A stretch of DNA of 64,000 nucleotides, taken from assembly GCA_036490515.1 (NCBI GenBank), contig DASXDU010000011.1, positions 372,001-436,000 on the forward strand. The letters are read 5' to 3'. Positions within the stretch are counted from its first letter, which is position 1. Each line of letters begins with the position of its first letter. Made by a program: the position numbers and the translations under genes. The notes under the pieces were generated by a model, which was not told the origin of the DNA, did no database searches, and saw only the letters and a program-made list of their open reading frames with translations. Positions 34,699 through 42,729 of the stretch are shown piece by piece. Source of the stretch: Palsa-1150 sp036490515 (GTDB taxonomy: Bacteria; Myxococcota_A; Polyangia; Polyangiales; Polyangiaceae).

Positions 34699-35505
34699 GT
34701 GCGGCGCATCCTCGTCGGCCTCGCGTGCGCGACGGCGGCGCTCACCGTCGCGTCGGCCGCCTCCGCAGCTCCTCCCTGGGTCGAGCGCCACCTCACCTTG
34801 CCCGGCGGCGACTTTGCGTTCGACTTCGGCCTCGGCATCGCGCACGGCCCGGCCCCGAGCGACACGTCGTCGGTCGGGATGAACGTCGAGGCCGCCGTGG
34901 GCCTCACGTCGCACCTCGAGCTCGGGATCCGGACGGGCCTGCGCTTCGGCGACGCCTTCGACCGGGGCCTGCACCCCGACGAGTACGCCCGCCTCTTCGA
35001 CCGGCAGTACGTCGACGGCGCCGACGACGCGTTCGCGAACCCCGAGATCCGCCTGCGCGGCGCCCTGCTCGACGGCCCGGTCGTCGATCTCGGCCTCGAG
35101 GGCCGCCTCTTCGTGCCCGTCGAGGGCGACGCCTTCCCCGGCCGCCCCAACCAGGCCGCCGCGGAGTTCGGGATGCCGCTCGCCTTCCACCTGGGCGACT
35201 CCGTGCGCCTCGACACCGGCGTCTACGTCCCCCTCCTCTTCGGCTACGCGACGCCGTTCGGGCTATCGGTGCCCGTCGACGTGTGGTTCCAGGTGACGCA
35301 CCGGCTCTGGCTCGGGCCGATGACGGGCCTCCAGATCGTGCGCGTGGGCGACGACCAGACGCTGACCTACGCGTCGATGGGCTTCGGCCTCGGCTACCAG
35401 GTGGCCCGGTTCGTCGACTTCAAGACGATGTTCCTCTTCCCCGAGCTGAACCAGGACAGCAGCGTCTTCGGTGTGGGGGCCGGCGTCCAGATCCGCATCG
35501 AGTGA
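34699..35505 (+). CDS. Exported outer-membrane beta-barrel protein
   Basis: A 268-aa exported protein. The signal peptide (RILVGLACATAALTVASAASA) is followed by alternating amphipathic strands (FAFDFGLGIAHG, VGMNVEAAVGLTSHLELGIRTGL, VRLDTGVYVPLLFGYATPFGLSVPVDVWFQV) and a C-terminal strand ending GAGVQIRIE, all expected of a small outer-membrane barrel. The start is the GTG at 34699. Function unknown. It is the last gene before the mglBA leader. Confidence 0.68.
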   Translation: MRRILVGLACATAALTVASAASAAPPWVERHLTLPGGDFAFDFGLGIAHGPAPSDTSSVGMNVEAAVGLTSHLELGIRTGLRFGDAFDRGLHPDEYARLFDRQYVDGADDAFANPEIRLRGALLDGPVVDLGLEGRLFVPVEGDAFPGRPNQAAAEFGMPLAFHLGDSVRLDTGVYVPLLFGYATPFGLSVPVDVWFQVTHRLWLGPMTGLQIVRVGDDQTLTYASMGFGLGYQVARFVDFKTMFLFPELNQDSSVFGVGAGVQIRIE

Positions 35506-35609
35506 GGCCGCGAGGGCGGCGCCCGGAGGCCCGCGGCGCCGACGCGCGCGCCCTCGGGCACGCGTGATGGGAGGCAGCCGCTGAAGGTAGAGGTACGCGT
35601 ACCCGCGGG

Positions 35610-35649
35610 GCGAGCAAGCGGGCCAGCGGGCGAGCGGGCCGGCGGGCAG
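35610..35649. repeat. Imperfect 8-bp tandem repeat, five units, upstream of mglBA
   Basis: The units GCGAGCAA, GCGGGCCA, GCGGGCGA, GCGGGCCG and GCGGGCAG are head to tail. Such short G/C-rich repeats can change copy number. It lies about 125 bases before the mglB start, in a 268-base gap that otherwise holds no gene. Any effect on mglBA expression is untested inference. Confidence 0.65.
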
Positions 35650-35730
35650 CCTGCTGCGCGGCCGAAAGAACGAAAAACGCCCCGGCCTTTACGCGGTGCC
35701 TCAAAGGACGATAGAACGGCTATCCTAGCA

Positions 35731-35752
35731 GCTCACGAGAGGCTCACGAGAG
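35731..35752. repeat. Tandem 11-bp direct repeat just upstream of mglB
   Basis: GCTCACGAGAG occurs twice in a row. A third partial copy (TTCACGAGG) lies 7 bases later, next to the mglB ribosome binding site region. It could be part of a leader or binding site; a sure promoter is not visible. Confidence 0.6.
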
Positions 35753-35773
35753 CGTCCGTTCACGAGGCGTCGA

Positions 35774-36256
35774 ATGGTCAACCCGCAGATGGTGATGTAC
35801 GAGGAGGAGTTCAATCAGATCCAGGTGGTCGTGGACCGCCTGGTTCGGGATGCGAACGCCAAGGTCGTCTTCATCGTCGACAAGAACGGGCAGCTCATCG
35901 CGGCCGCCGGCGACATCGACAACGTCGACACGACGAGCCTCGCCTCGCTGACGGCCGGCAACATCGCCGCCACGGGCGGCATGGCCAAGCTGCTGAAGGA
36001 GCAGGAGTTCGCGACCCAGTTCCACGAGGGCGAGAAGGCGAACATCCACATCCAGCTCGTCGGCAACCGCGTCATCCTGGTCGTCATCTTCGACTCGAAG
36101 TCGAGCCTGGGCCTCGTGCGCCTCCGCGTGAAGAAGGCGAGCGAGGAGCTCAACCACATCTTCGAGTCCCTCCTCAAGAAGGTGCAGGAGCCGGGCGCCG
36201 ACTCTCCCTTCGCCGAGATCACCGACGAAGACATCGACAACCTCTTCAACGACTGA
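35774..36256 (+). CDS. mglB: MglB, GTPase-activating Roadblock/LC7 protein
   Basis: A 160-aa Roadblock/LC7 protein, the GAP for MglA in Myxococcus cell polarity. The sequence VMYEEEF..., DANAKVVFIVDKNGQLI, DTTSLASLTAGN, EFATQFHEGEKANIHI, SSLGLVRLRVKKASEELN and the ending DDEDIDNLF-type tail match M. xanthus MglB closely by memory. GAGG lies 6 bases before the ATG at 35774. It is followed 18 bases later by mglA in one operon, as in Myxococcus. Confidence 0.95.
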   Translation: MVNPQMVMYEEEFNQIQVVVDRLVRDANAKVVFIVDKNGQLIAAAGDIDNVDTTSLASLTAGNIAATGGMAKLLKEQEFATQFHEGEKANIHIQLVGNRVILVVIFDSKSSLGLVRLRVKKASEELNHIFESLLKKVQEPGADSPFAEITDEDIDNLFND

Positions 36257-36274
36257 GCGGGTCGACCAGCGCCG

Positions 36275-36868
36275 ATGAGCTTCATCAACTACATGGCCCG
36301 CGAGATCAACTGCAAGCTCGTCTATTACGGGCCCGGTCTCTGCGGGAAGACGACGAACCTCCAGTACATCTACGAGCGGACGAACCCCGAGCACAAAGGG
36401 AAGATGATCTCGCTCGCGACGGAGACGGAGCGGACGCTCTTCTTCGACTTCCTCCCGCTGGCGCTCGGCGAGATCCGCGGGTTCAAGACGCGCTTCCACC
36501 TCTACACGGTGCCGGGGCAGGTCTTCTACGACGCCTCCCGCAAGCTCATTCTCAAGGGCGTCGACGGCGTCATCTTCGTGGCCGACTCGCAGATCGAGCG
36601 CATGGAGGCCAACGAGGAGTCGATGGAGAACCTCCGCACGAACCTCGCGGAGCAGGGCTACTCGCTCGAGAAGCTGCCCTTCGTCATCCAGTACAACAAG
36701 CGCGATCTCCCGAACGTGGCGGCGACCGAGGAGCTCCGGCAGATGCTCAACAAGACGAGCATGCCGGACTTCGAGGCCGTCGCGCGCACGGGCGTGGGCG
36801 TCTTCGACACGCTGAAGATGGCGGCGAAGCTCGTCCTGACGGAGCTGAAGAAGGGCGGCGCGGGCTGA
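36275..36868 (+). CDS. mglA: MglA, Ras-like GTPase of cell polarity
   Basis: A 197-aa small GTPase that sets the leading pole and drives motility in myxobacteria. The P-loop is GPGLCGKTT (residues 19-26), switch 1 region TETERTLFFDFLPL, the PM3 motif TVPGQVFYDASRKLIL (Gln in place as in MglA), and the base-recognition NKRDLP. C-terminus KLVLTELKKGG matches MglA. No lipid anchor motif. Start ATG at 36275. Its GAP MglB lies directly upstream. It is a GTP-dependent switch; its use in gliding or another polarity task here is inferred. Confidence 0.95.
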   Translation: MSFINYMAREINCKLVYYGPGLCGKTTNLQYIYERTNPEHKGKMISLATETERTLFFDFLPLALGEIRGFKTRFHLYTVPGQVFYDASRKLILKGVDGVIFVADSQIERMEANEESMENLRTNLAEQGYSLEKLPFVIQYNKRDLPNVAATEELRQMLNKTSMPDFEAVARTGVGVFDTLKMAAKLVLTELKKGGAG

Positions 36869-37281
36869 GGGTCACGTAGCGGCGTGCGGCGGTGCCGGCA
36901 TCGCCTGCGCCCACCACGTCGTTCCCTGGAGCGCGAGGCCGCCCCCGCGAGCGTCGAACACGGGCGCGAGACGCGCGGTCGTGGTCGACCCGCCGCCGCC
37001 GAAGACGAGGAGGCCGCCGCCGGCGGAGCGACGACCGCCGGAGGAGGAGTCGCCATCGAGGGGGCCTGCTCGGGGAGCGCGACGTCGCGGCGCTGACCGT
37101 CGCCGAGCCCACGGCCACGGGCGCGCCTCCGGCCAACCACGGTACGGCGCCGAAGCATCCGGCGAAGCGGCCGAGCGACAGCGTCGAGTCGTCCGGCTTC
37201 TGAGCGCGCGCGCGGGCCCGGCCCGCTGGGCCCGGCCGTCGCGTCGTTGTCCGCGATCCCCGTGGGGCCGCGGACCGGGGC
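36869..37281. other. 413-base gap with no confident gene
   Basis: Several Arg/Pro-rich open frames cross this gap on both strands but none has a ribosome binding site, a known domain or convincing codon pattern. The plus-strand frame ending near 37203 (PKHPAKRPSDSVESSGF) looks like the low-complexity tail of a protein, so a decayed gene is possible. A long GC-rich stem-like stretch (GGGCCCGGCCCGCTGGGCCCGG) lies around 37216. Confidence 0.4.
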
Positions 37282-37407
37282 TCAGTTGCCCTTGCCGTTG
37301 TAGACGCGGTCGCGGCGACCCTTGTCCTTCGCCTTGAGCTTGGCGCGGAACCGGTTGGACTTGGCGCGATTGACCTTGCGCGGCTTCTTCGAAAGGGTGA
37401 TGTACAT
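37282..37407 (-). CDS. Small basic protein (41 aa)
   Basis: A Lys/Arg-rich protein: YITLSKKPRKVNRAKSNRFRAKLKAKDKG then RRDRVYNGKGN. The charge pattern suggests nucleic-acid or ribosome binding. I recall near-identical small proteins in other Myxococcota, but cannot confirm it without a search. The start is the ATG at 37407; the leader CGAGGGTCGCAGGCC gives a weak site. It is divergent from queD. Confidence 0.55.
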   Translation of the reverse strand: MYITLSKKPRKVNRAKSNRFRAKLKAKDKGRRDRVYNGKGN

Positions 37408-37446
37408 GGCCTGCGACCCTCGTTTGCGGGGGAGGGCGGCTTTACC

Positions 37447-37833
37447 ATGAAGGTCCGTCTCGTGCACGAGTTCCGGTTCGAGGCGGCCCACCGCCTCCCC
37501 AAGGTCCCGGCCGGGCACAAGTGCGCGCGCCTCCACGGGCACAGCTTCAAGGTGGAGCTGGCCGTGGTCGGCCCCGTGAACGAGGAGTCCGGCTGGTTCA
37601 TCGACTACCAGCACCTCTTCGACGCCTGGGCGCCGCTCCAGGCCCAGCTCGATCACAACTACCTGAACGAGGTCCCCGGCCTCGAGAACCCGACCAGCGA
37701 GGTCCTCGCGGGCTGGATCTGGGACCGCGTGAAGCCGCGCCTCCCGCAGCTCGTGCGGGTCACCCTCTTCGAGACGTGCGACGCGCGCTGCGAGTACGAG
37801 GGCCCCGGCGGGCCCGCGCCGGACGCTCCTTGA
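37447..37833 (+). CDS. queD: 6-carboxy-5,6,7,8-tetrahydropterin synthase QueD (PTPS family)
   Basis: Second step of queuosine/7-deazaguanine biosynthesis from dihydroneopterin triphosphate. The 128-aa protein has the zinc ligands FEAAHRLP with CARLHGHSF (Cys and HGH motif), then LDHNYLNEVP with catalytic Asp/His and the late Glu in FETCDARC. All are expected for QueD. No queC or queE is nearby. Its TGA stop overlaps the TTG start of the next gene. Name is by family; a 6-pyruvoyl-tetrahydropterin synthase function is less likely. Confidence 0.85.
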   Translation: MKVRLVHEFRFEAAHRLPKVPAGHKCARLHGHSFKVELAVVGPVNEESGWFIDYQHLFDAWAPLQAQLDHNYLNEVPGLENPTSEVLAGWIWDRVKPRLPQLVRVTLFETCDARCEYEGPGGPAPDAP

Positions 37834-38126
37834 GCAAGGCGCTCGCCTGCCGCTGCGAGGACGTGACGCTGCACGACCTCGAGGAAGCCATCGCGCGCGG
37901 GCACACGGACATCGAGTCGCTGAAGCGGTACACGGGCTTCGGGACGGGCTGGTGCCAGGGCAAGTGGTGCGTGGCGCTCTGCGCGCGCCTGCTCGTCGAG
38001 CGGGGTGGCTCGGCCGCGCTGCCCATCACGCCGCGGCCCCCGGTGCATCCGATCGAGCTCGGGCACCTCGCCGGCCTCGCGCGCGTGGCGGAGGAGGACG
38101 AGGCGAAGGGGCGTCCGCCCCGCTGA
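37830..38126 (+). CDS. BFD-like [2Fe-2S]-binding protein
   Basis: A 98-aa protein with the Fer2_BFD signature: CRCEDVTLHDLEEAIARG, then GTGWCQGKWC. The four Cys residues bind a [2Fe-2S] cluster in bacterioferritin-associated ferredoxin and in small subunits of some dehydrogenases. The TTG at 37830 overlaps the queD stop, so translational coupling is likely. The pairing with QueD suggests an electron-transfer role in pterin or deazapurine chemistry, which is inference. Confidence 0.78.
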   Translation: MSKALACRCEDVTLHDLEEAIARGHTDIESLKRYTGFGTGWCQGKWCVALCARLLVERGGSAALPITPRPPVHPIELGHLAGLARVAEEDEAKGRPPR

Positions 38127-38252
38127 GAGAGCCGCGAAGGCGCGCGGCGGGGGCTGCGAAGAGGCGCGCGCAGGGGACGGTCGCGACGACGCTCAAGTGC
38201 CCGGAACGACGCGGAACGAGCGCTGGCGCAGCGGTTGCTCCCACGAAGGCGC

Positions 38253-38663
38253 GTGAACTGGAAAAAGGTGACCCAGCTCCTGCGCGCGGGCGTCGCGGGG
38301 ATCGCGGCGACGGGGTCCGATCTCGCTGCGCTCACGCTCCTCGTCTCGGTGCTGCACGTCGATCCGCGGCTCGCCAACGTGCCCGCGCTCGTGGTCGGCG
38401 GCGTCGTCAACTTCCTCGGCAACCGGCACTACGCCTTCCGCGCGCGGGGAGGACACCTCGGCAAGCAGGCGATCGGCTACACGGCCGTCGAGCTCGTGGC
38501 GCTCGCGCTGAACGGCTTCCTCTACGACACGGTGCTGCGGACGGCGCCCGAGACCGCCCACGCCTACTGGCTCGTGCGCCTCGCGACCAGCCACCTCGTG
38601 TTCCTCGCCTGGAGCTACCCGATGTGGCGGCACGTCTTCCGCGCGCCACGCGAGGCCGCGTAG
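38253..38663 (+). CDS. GtrA-family membrane protein
   Basis: A 136-aa small membrane protein of the GtrA type, whose members flip bactoprenol-linked sugars or assist surface glycosylation. About four hydrophobic helices: GVAGIAATGSDLAALTLLVSV, ANVPALVVGGVVNFLGNRHYAF, AVELVALALNGFLYDTVLR and SHLVFLAWSYPMWRHVF. GNRHYAFRARGG is the family-like middle part. The GTG at 38253 was chosen over TTG at 38235 because GAAGG precedes it. Confidence 0.7.
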   Translation: MNWKKVTQLLRAGVAGIAATGSDLAALTLLVSVLHVDPRLANVPALVVGGVVNFLGNRHYAFRARGGHLGKQAIGYTAVELVALALNGFLYDTVLRTAPETAHAYWLVRLATSHLVFLAWSYPMWRHVFRAPREAA

Positions 38664-38726
38664 GCGCGCCCCGCGCGACGCCCCACCACACGATGCGCTG
38701 CGCGTTGCGCTCCGCGCATTGCGTGC

Positions 38727-39746
38727 TCAGGGCTGCGCCGGAGCGGCTTCCGGCGAAGCGTCCATCGCCTGCTCGGGCGCGAGCCCGAGCGCGGACGCCG
38801 CCGTGAGGACGACCGTGATCCAGACGCAGTCGGCGATGAGGAGGTGCACGAGCTGCATCCAGACGGGCGCGAGGAGCGCGATGTCGAGGAGGCCGGCCGC
38901 CACCTGCGCGACGACGAGGACGGACGCGACGCGCGACGTGACGCGCACGGCCCGCGAGGGCCGGAGCGCGCGCACGAGGCCCGCGACGATGACGACCGCG
39001 GCACCCGTGCAACCCGCGAGGACCGGGTGGAGCGCGCGAAGGCGAATGAACGTGTTCGCGCCGGGGGCGAGGTCCTGCGCGAGGCCCGCCGCGAGCGTTG
39101 CCGGCGGGAACAGCGTGTCTCCGAGCGCGGTCACGGCGCCGCTCGCGCCCACCACGACGAGCGCCCCGAGCACGCCGCCGAGGAGCCACGCGACCGCTCC
39201 CTGACCTCGCACGCGCACGGGGTCTCCTCCGGACCCCCACCACGCCGTCAACGCCGTCGACGCGAGCAGCAGGAACGTGTTTCCGAGGTGGAGGACGATG
39301 CTGAGAGCGCGCGCGAGCGACTCGTCGTGCTCCACGAGCCGGAAGAGGACGAGCCCCGCCCCGATGAGCGCCTCGCCGAACATGAGCACGGTGCTCACGG
39401 CCGCGCCGCGGCGGACGACGTGACCGCGCGGGAACGCGAGCAGCGCCCACGCGAGGAGCCCGACGGTGAGGACGAGCGCGAGGCCGCTGCTCGCGCGGTG
39501 CGAGAGCTCGACGAGCGTGGCCACGCGCGGCGCGCGGGGGATCACCTCGCCGTTGCAGAGGGGCCAGTGCTGCCCGCAGCCCGCCCCGGAGCCCGTCGCG
39601 CGCACGTAGGCCCCCCACACGACGACCGCGACGTCGTAGGCGAGGAGACCCCAGGCATACCGGGCAAACCCGGAGGCATTGCGCACGGGCGGGATGTAGC
39701 TGCGCGGGGCCGGAAGTCCAAGCCGCGAGGAGCCCTTCTCCCACAT
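38727..39746 (-). CDS. ctaA: Heme A synthase CtaA/COX15
   Basis: Membrane enzyme that oxidises the C8 methyl of heme O to make heme A for cytochrome oxidases. The 339-aa protein has about eight helices and the conserved His-containing stretches WPLCNGEVIP, ELSHRASSGL (His), VLHLGNT (His), RALHPVLAGC (His) and LVHLLIADCVW (His). The ATG at 39746 has GGAGGGAA upstream. Divergent from the pseudokinase gene. A cytochrome aa3-type oxidase must be encoded elsewhere. Confidence 0.88.
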   Translation of the reverse strand: MWEKGSSRLGLPAPRSYIPPVRNASGFARYAWGLLAYDVAVVVWGAYVRATGSGAGCGQHWPLCNGEVIPRAPRVATLVELSHRASSGLALVLTVGLLAWALLAFPRGHVVRRGAAVSTVLMFGEALIGAGLVLFRLVEHDESLARALSIVLHLGNTFLLLASTALTAWWGSGGDPVRVRGQGAVAWLLGGVLGALVVVGASGAVTALGDTLFPPATLAAGLAQDLAPGANTFIRLRALHPVLAGCTGAAVVIVAGLVRALRPSRAVRVTSRVASVLVVAQVAAGLLDIALLAPVWMQLVHLLIADCVWITVVLTAASALGLAPEQAMDASPEAAPAQP

Positions 39747-39794
39747 TTCCCTCCGGGTCGAGGGAGGGCTCGTGCAGGTGTACGCTAGGGGACG

Positions 39795-41708
39795 GTGGCC
39801 GCATCTTCTTCTGCCGACGCCCGCGGGGCTCCCGCGGCGGAACGGTTCCGTGTGCTGCGTGAGCTCGGCAGACGGGTGGTCCCCGCGCGCGCCGCGCTCG
39901 AAGCGCAGCCCGGCGGACGCGAGCGCCTCGTCGTCTTGGAGCGCGTCGCGCGCGGTGACGTGTACGGGGATCAGGACATCGCGGACTGGGTGCGCGACGC
40001 GCGGCGCCTCGCGACGCTCGAGCACCCGAACGTCGGACGCGTGCGCGACGTCGTCATCCACGGCGACGAGGTGCTCGTCGTCAGCGACTACGTCGACGGC
40101 GTCCGCTGGTCGGAGCTCAGCGCGATCAACCCGCGGCCGTCGGTCGAGATCGCGCTGCGCATCTTCGTCGACGTGCTCTCCGGCCTGAGCGCCGTGCACA
40201 ACCTGCGCGACGCGAAGCGGGAACCGCTGAAGCTCGTGCACGGCGAGCTCACGCCCGAGTGCATCGTCATCGGGACCGACGGCGTGGCGCGCATCGTGAG
40301 CACGTGCCGCGTGAAGGCGGCCGCGGCACGGCCTGGCCGCGACGGGAGCGCCTACCTCGCGCCGGAGGTCTTGCTCGCGGACGAGTCCGCGGGTGCGCGC
40401 GCCGACGTCTACAGCGTGGGCGTCATGCTGTGGGAGGTCCTCACGGGGAGGCCTCTCTTCCCGAACACGCAACCCTCGGCCATCGTCACGCACGTTCTCA
40501 GCGGGCGCGTGGCGCGGCCCACGATCCCCGAGGGCACGCCGTGGGCGGCGCCTCTCGCGGACGTCGTGGTGGGTGCGCTCGCGGCAGATCCCGAGAAGCG
40601 TTTCGCGTCGGCCGCGGCCCTCGCGGCGGAGCTCCGGCGCATCGCCGCGACGAAGCTGGCGCCGCCCGTGCGCGTCGCGGCCCTCGTGCGGGGCACCTTC
40701 GGCGACCGGATCCGGACGCGACGCGAGGCCCTCGAGCGCGGCGAGGCGGGACCGGAGCGCGAGGTCTCCGGCGTCGAGCCGCAGCCCCTCAGCGTGCCCG
40801 GCAGCGAGGTGGAAGAGGTCAAGCCGATCCCGTCGACGGCTCCCACGCCGCTCCCACCGCCGATGGGAGGCGCGCCGGTGGAAGATCCTCTTCCCCCGGA
40901 GGCGATCAAGCCGCCCCCGCTGCCGGCATTTCGCCCGCGCCAGCCGACTCTCTCGGGGGTCGCCCCTCCCACGCGTGTCGAGCCGAAGCCCCAGCCGAAG
41001 GGCACGCGCGTCGTCGTCGCGCCGCCGACGCCCATGGTCGCCTTCGACGTGCCCGGGGCGGCGCTCCTCCCCGAATCGGAGTCGGCGCCTGCTGCATCGC
41101 CGCCACCGTTGCCCGTCGCCGCTCCCTTCGTCGCGATTCCTCCTCCTCTGCCGGTCATCGCGCCCGCGCCCCCTCCTACGCCGACCCCCGCGCCGGTGGT
41201 CGCTGCTCCTGCCTCCGCTCCCGCAACGCGCGGCCACGTCGCCGTCCTCGTGGACGAAATGCCGCGGCGCCGCCGCCCGAGCCGCGCCGTCCTCGGAGCG
41301 CTCCTCGCGGGTCCCCTCGCCTTCGCGGCGGCCATCGTCGTTTGGTGGGCGGCGTCGTCGTCCGGCACGGGGCCCACCCCTGCCACGAGTGCCTCCTCCG
41401 CCCTCCCGGAGTTGACCGCGACGACCACGGGTGCGGCGCCTGCCGCCACGACTTCCCCGACCGAGACGGCGGCCGTGCGCACGAATCCGCCCGCCGCGAC
41501 GAACCCGCCCGTTCAGGGGAGCGCCGCGACCGCAGTCGCGCCTCCGTCCGTCGTCGTCCCGCCTCCTCCGGTCGTGCCCACGCGCCCGGCTCCCCAACCC
41601 GTGTTCGCGGCGCCCCCTCCTTCGCCACGACCCGTGCAGGCGTTCACGCCGCCGGCCGCGGCCACCAAGCCGAAGGGGAAGCGCTCCTACGACCCGGAGG
41701 GGATCTAG
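39795..41708 (+). CDS. Membrane-anchored Ser/Thr kinase-like pseudokinase
   Basis: A 637-aa protein with a kinase-like N-terminal domain (1-270), proline-rich linker, membrane helix (AVLGALLAGPLAFAAAIVVWW at about 505) and proline-rich tail. The activation-segment part SAYLAPEVLLAD...ARADVYSVGVMLWEVLTGRPLF is intact, but the Gly-rich loop is lost (ELGRRVVPA), the usual catalytic Lys is absent from RLVVLERV, HRDLKPxN is VHGELTPEC and DFG is replaced by STC. It is therefore predicted to be a pseudokinase. GTG start at 39795. It likely acts with the PEGA-like protein encoded 3 bases after it. Confidence 0.8.
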   Translation: MAASSSADARGAPAAERFRVLRELGRRVVPARAALEAQPGGRERLVVLERVARGDVYGDQDIADWVRDARRLATLEHPNVGRVRDVVIHGDEVLVVSDYVDGVRWSELSAINPRPSVEIALRIFVDVLSGLSAVHNLRDAKREPLKLVHGELTPECIVIGTDGVARIVSTCRVKAAAARPGRDGSAYLAPEVLLADESAGARADVYSVGVMLWEVLTGRPLFPNTQPSAIVTHVLSGRVARPTIPEGTPWAAPLADVVVGALAADPEKRFASAAALAAELRRIAATKLAPPVRVAALVRGTFGDRIRTRREALERGEAGPEREVSGVEPQPLSVPGSEVEEVKPIPSTAPTPLPPPMGGAPVEDPLPPEAIKPPPLPAFRPRQPTLSGVAPPTRVEPKPQPKGTRVVVAPPTPMVAFDVPGAALLPESESAPAASPPPLPVAAPFVAIPPPLPVIAPAPPPTPTPAPVVAAPASAPATRGHVAVLVDEMPRRRRPSRAVLGALLAGPLAFAAAIVVWWAASSSGTGPTPATSASSALPELTATTTGAAPAATTSPTETAAVRTNPPAATNPPVQGSAATAVAPPSVVVPPPPVVPTRPAPQPVFAAPPPSPRPVQAFTPPAAATKPKGKRSYDPEGI

Positions 41709-41711
41709 TTC

Positions 41712-42701
41712 ATGCGTCCTTTCGCACTCGCCGCAGCCGTCGTGCTCGCGTCGCTGGCCGTCGCCGCGCCGTCCTTCGCCGACGGCGTTCTCCCGGCGGT
41801 CGCGACGCCCGTGCAGCGCGAGCAGGCGCAGGCTCGCTTCGCGCGCGGCAAGGAGTTCCTCGCGAAGAAGCAGTACGACATGGCGCTGACGGAGTTCCGC
41901 GCCTCCCACGAGATCGTGGCCAGCCCCAACACGCGCCTCGAGATCGCGCGGTGTCTGCGCGCCATGGGCCGGCAAGTCGCGGCCTATGCCGAGCTCGGAC
42001 GTACCGCGGTGGAGGCGAAGGAGCTCGTCGTCCAGGACAACCGGTACCAGCGGGCGCTCGACTCGGCGAAGGCCGAGCGGGCGGAGATCGAGCCGCAGCT
42101 CGGGTTCGTGAGCCTGACGATCCAGAACGCGACGGACGACACGAAGGTGACCGTGGGCGGCGAGGAGATTCGCCGCGCGGCGTGGGCCGAACCCGCCCCG
42201 GTCGTCGCTGGATCGACCGACGTCGTGATCGCGACGCCGGGCCATGCGACCGTGACGCGCACAATCACGGTTCCGGCAGGCCAGAAGGCATCCGTCATCG
42301 TCGACGCGCTCTCCGCGGACACGCCGGCCGCCCCCGCGCCGGTGGCGGAGGCGCCCTCCTCCACGAGCCCCGGCTCGCCTCTTCGCACGTGGGCGTACGT
42401 GGCCGGAGGCGTTGGCGTCGCGGGGTTGCTGACGTTCACGATCGCCGGGGTCATGGCGCGCTCGACCTACGACGACCTGAACGGCGCCTGCCACGGCGGG
42501 CCTTGCTCCCCGGACAAGGACGGCGAGATCTCGTCGGGCAAGACGCAGCAGACCCTCGCGAACGTGGGGCTCGGCATCGGCATCGCGGGGGTAGCCGCCG
42601 GCGCGACCCTGTTCGTCCTGTCGATGCCGAAGGGCAACGGTCCCTCGAGCGCCGCGCTCGTCGTCGGACCGGGGAACCTCGGGGTCCGCGGCAGCTGGTG
42701 A
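41712..42701 (+). CDS. Exported TPR/PEGA-like protein
   Basis: A 329-aa exported protein. The signal peptide (LAAAVVLASLAVAAPSFA) is followed by a TPR-like repeat (ARFARGKEFLAKKQYDMALTEFR), a beta-rich PEGA-like region (LTIQNATDDTKVTVGGEEIRR) and two C-terminal membrane helices (WAYVAGGVGVAGLLTFTIAGV and VGLGIGIAGVAAGATLFVL). It starts 3 bases after the pseudokinase stop, a common genome arrangement in Polyangia. It may form a complex with the kinase-like protein; this is inference. Confidence 0.7.
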   Translation: MRPFALAAAVVLASLAVAAPSFADGVLPAVATPVQREQAQARFARGKEFLAKKQYDMALTEFRASHEIVASPNTRLEIARCLRAMGRQVAAYAELGRTAVEAKELVVQDNRYQRALDSAKAERAEIEPQLGFVSLTIQNATDDTKVTVGGEEIRRAAWAEPAPVVAGSTDVVIATPGHATVTRTITVPAGQKASVIVDALSADTPAAPAPVAEAPSSTSPGSPLRTWAYVAGGVGVAGLLTFTIAGVMARSTYDDLNGACHGGPCSPDKDGEISSGKTQQTLANVGLGIGIAGVAAGATLFVLSMPKGNGPSSAALVVGPGNLGVRGSW

Positions 42702-42729
42702 ACGCGGACGTCGCCCGCTTCGAGCTGCC

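Noticed and set aside
36869..37337. Several 70-120-codon open frames after mglA
   Set aside because: None has a ribosome binding site or a recognisable domain; they overlap each other on both strands.
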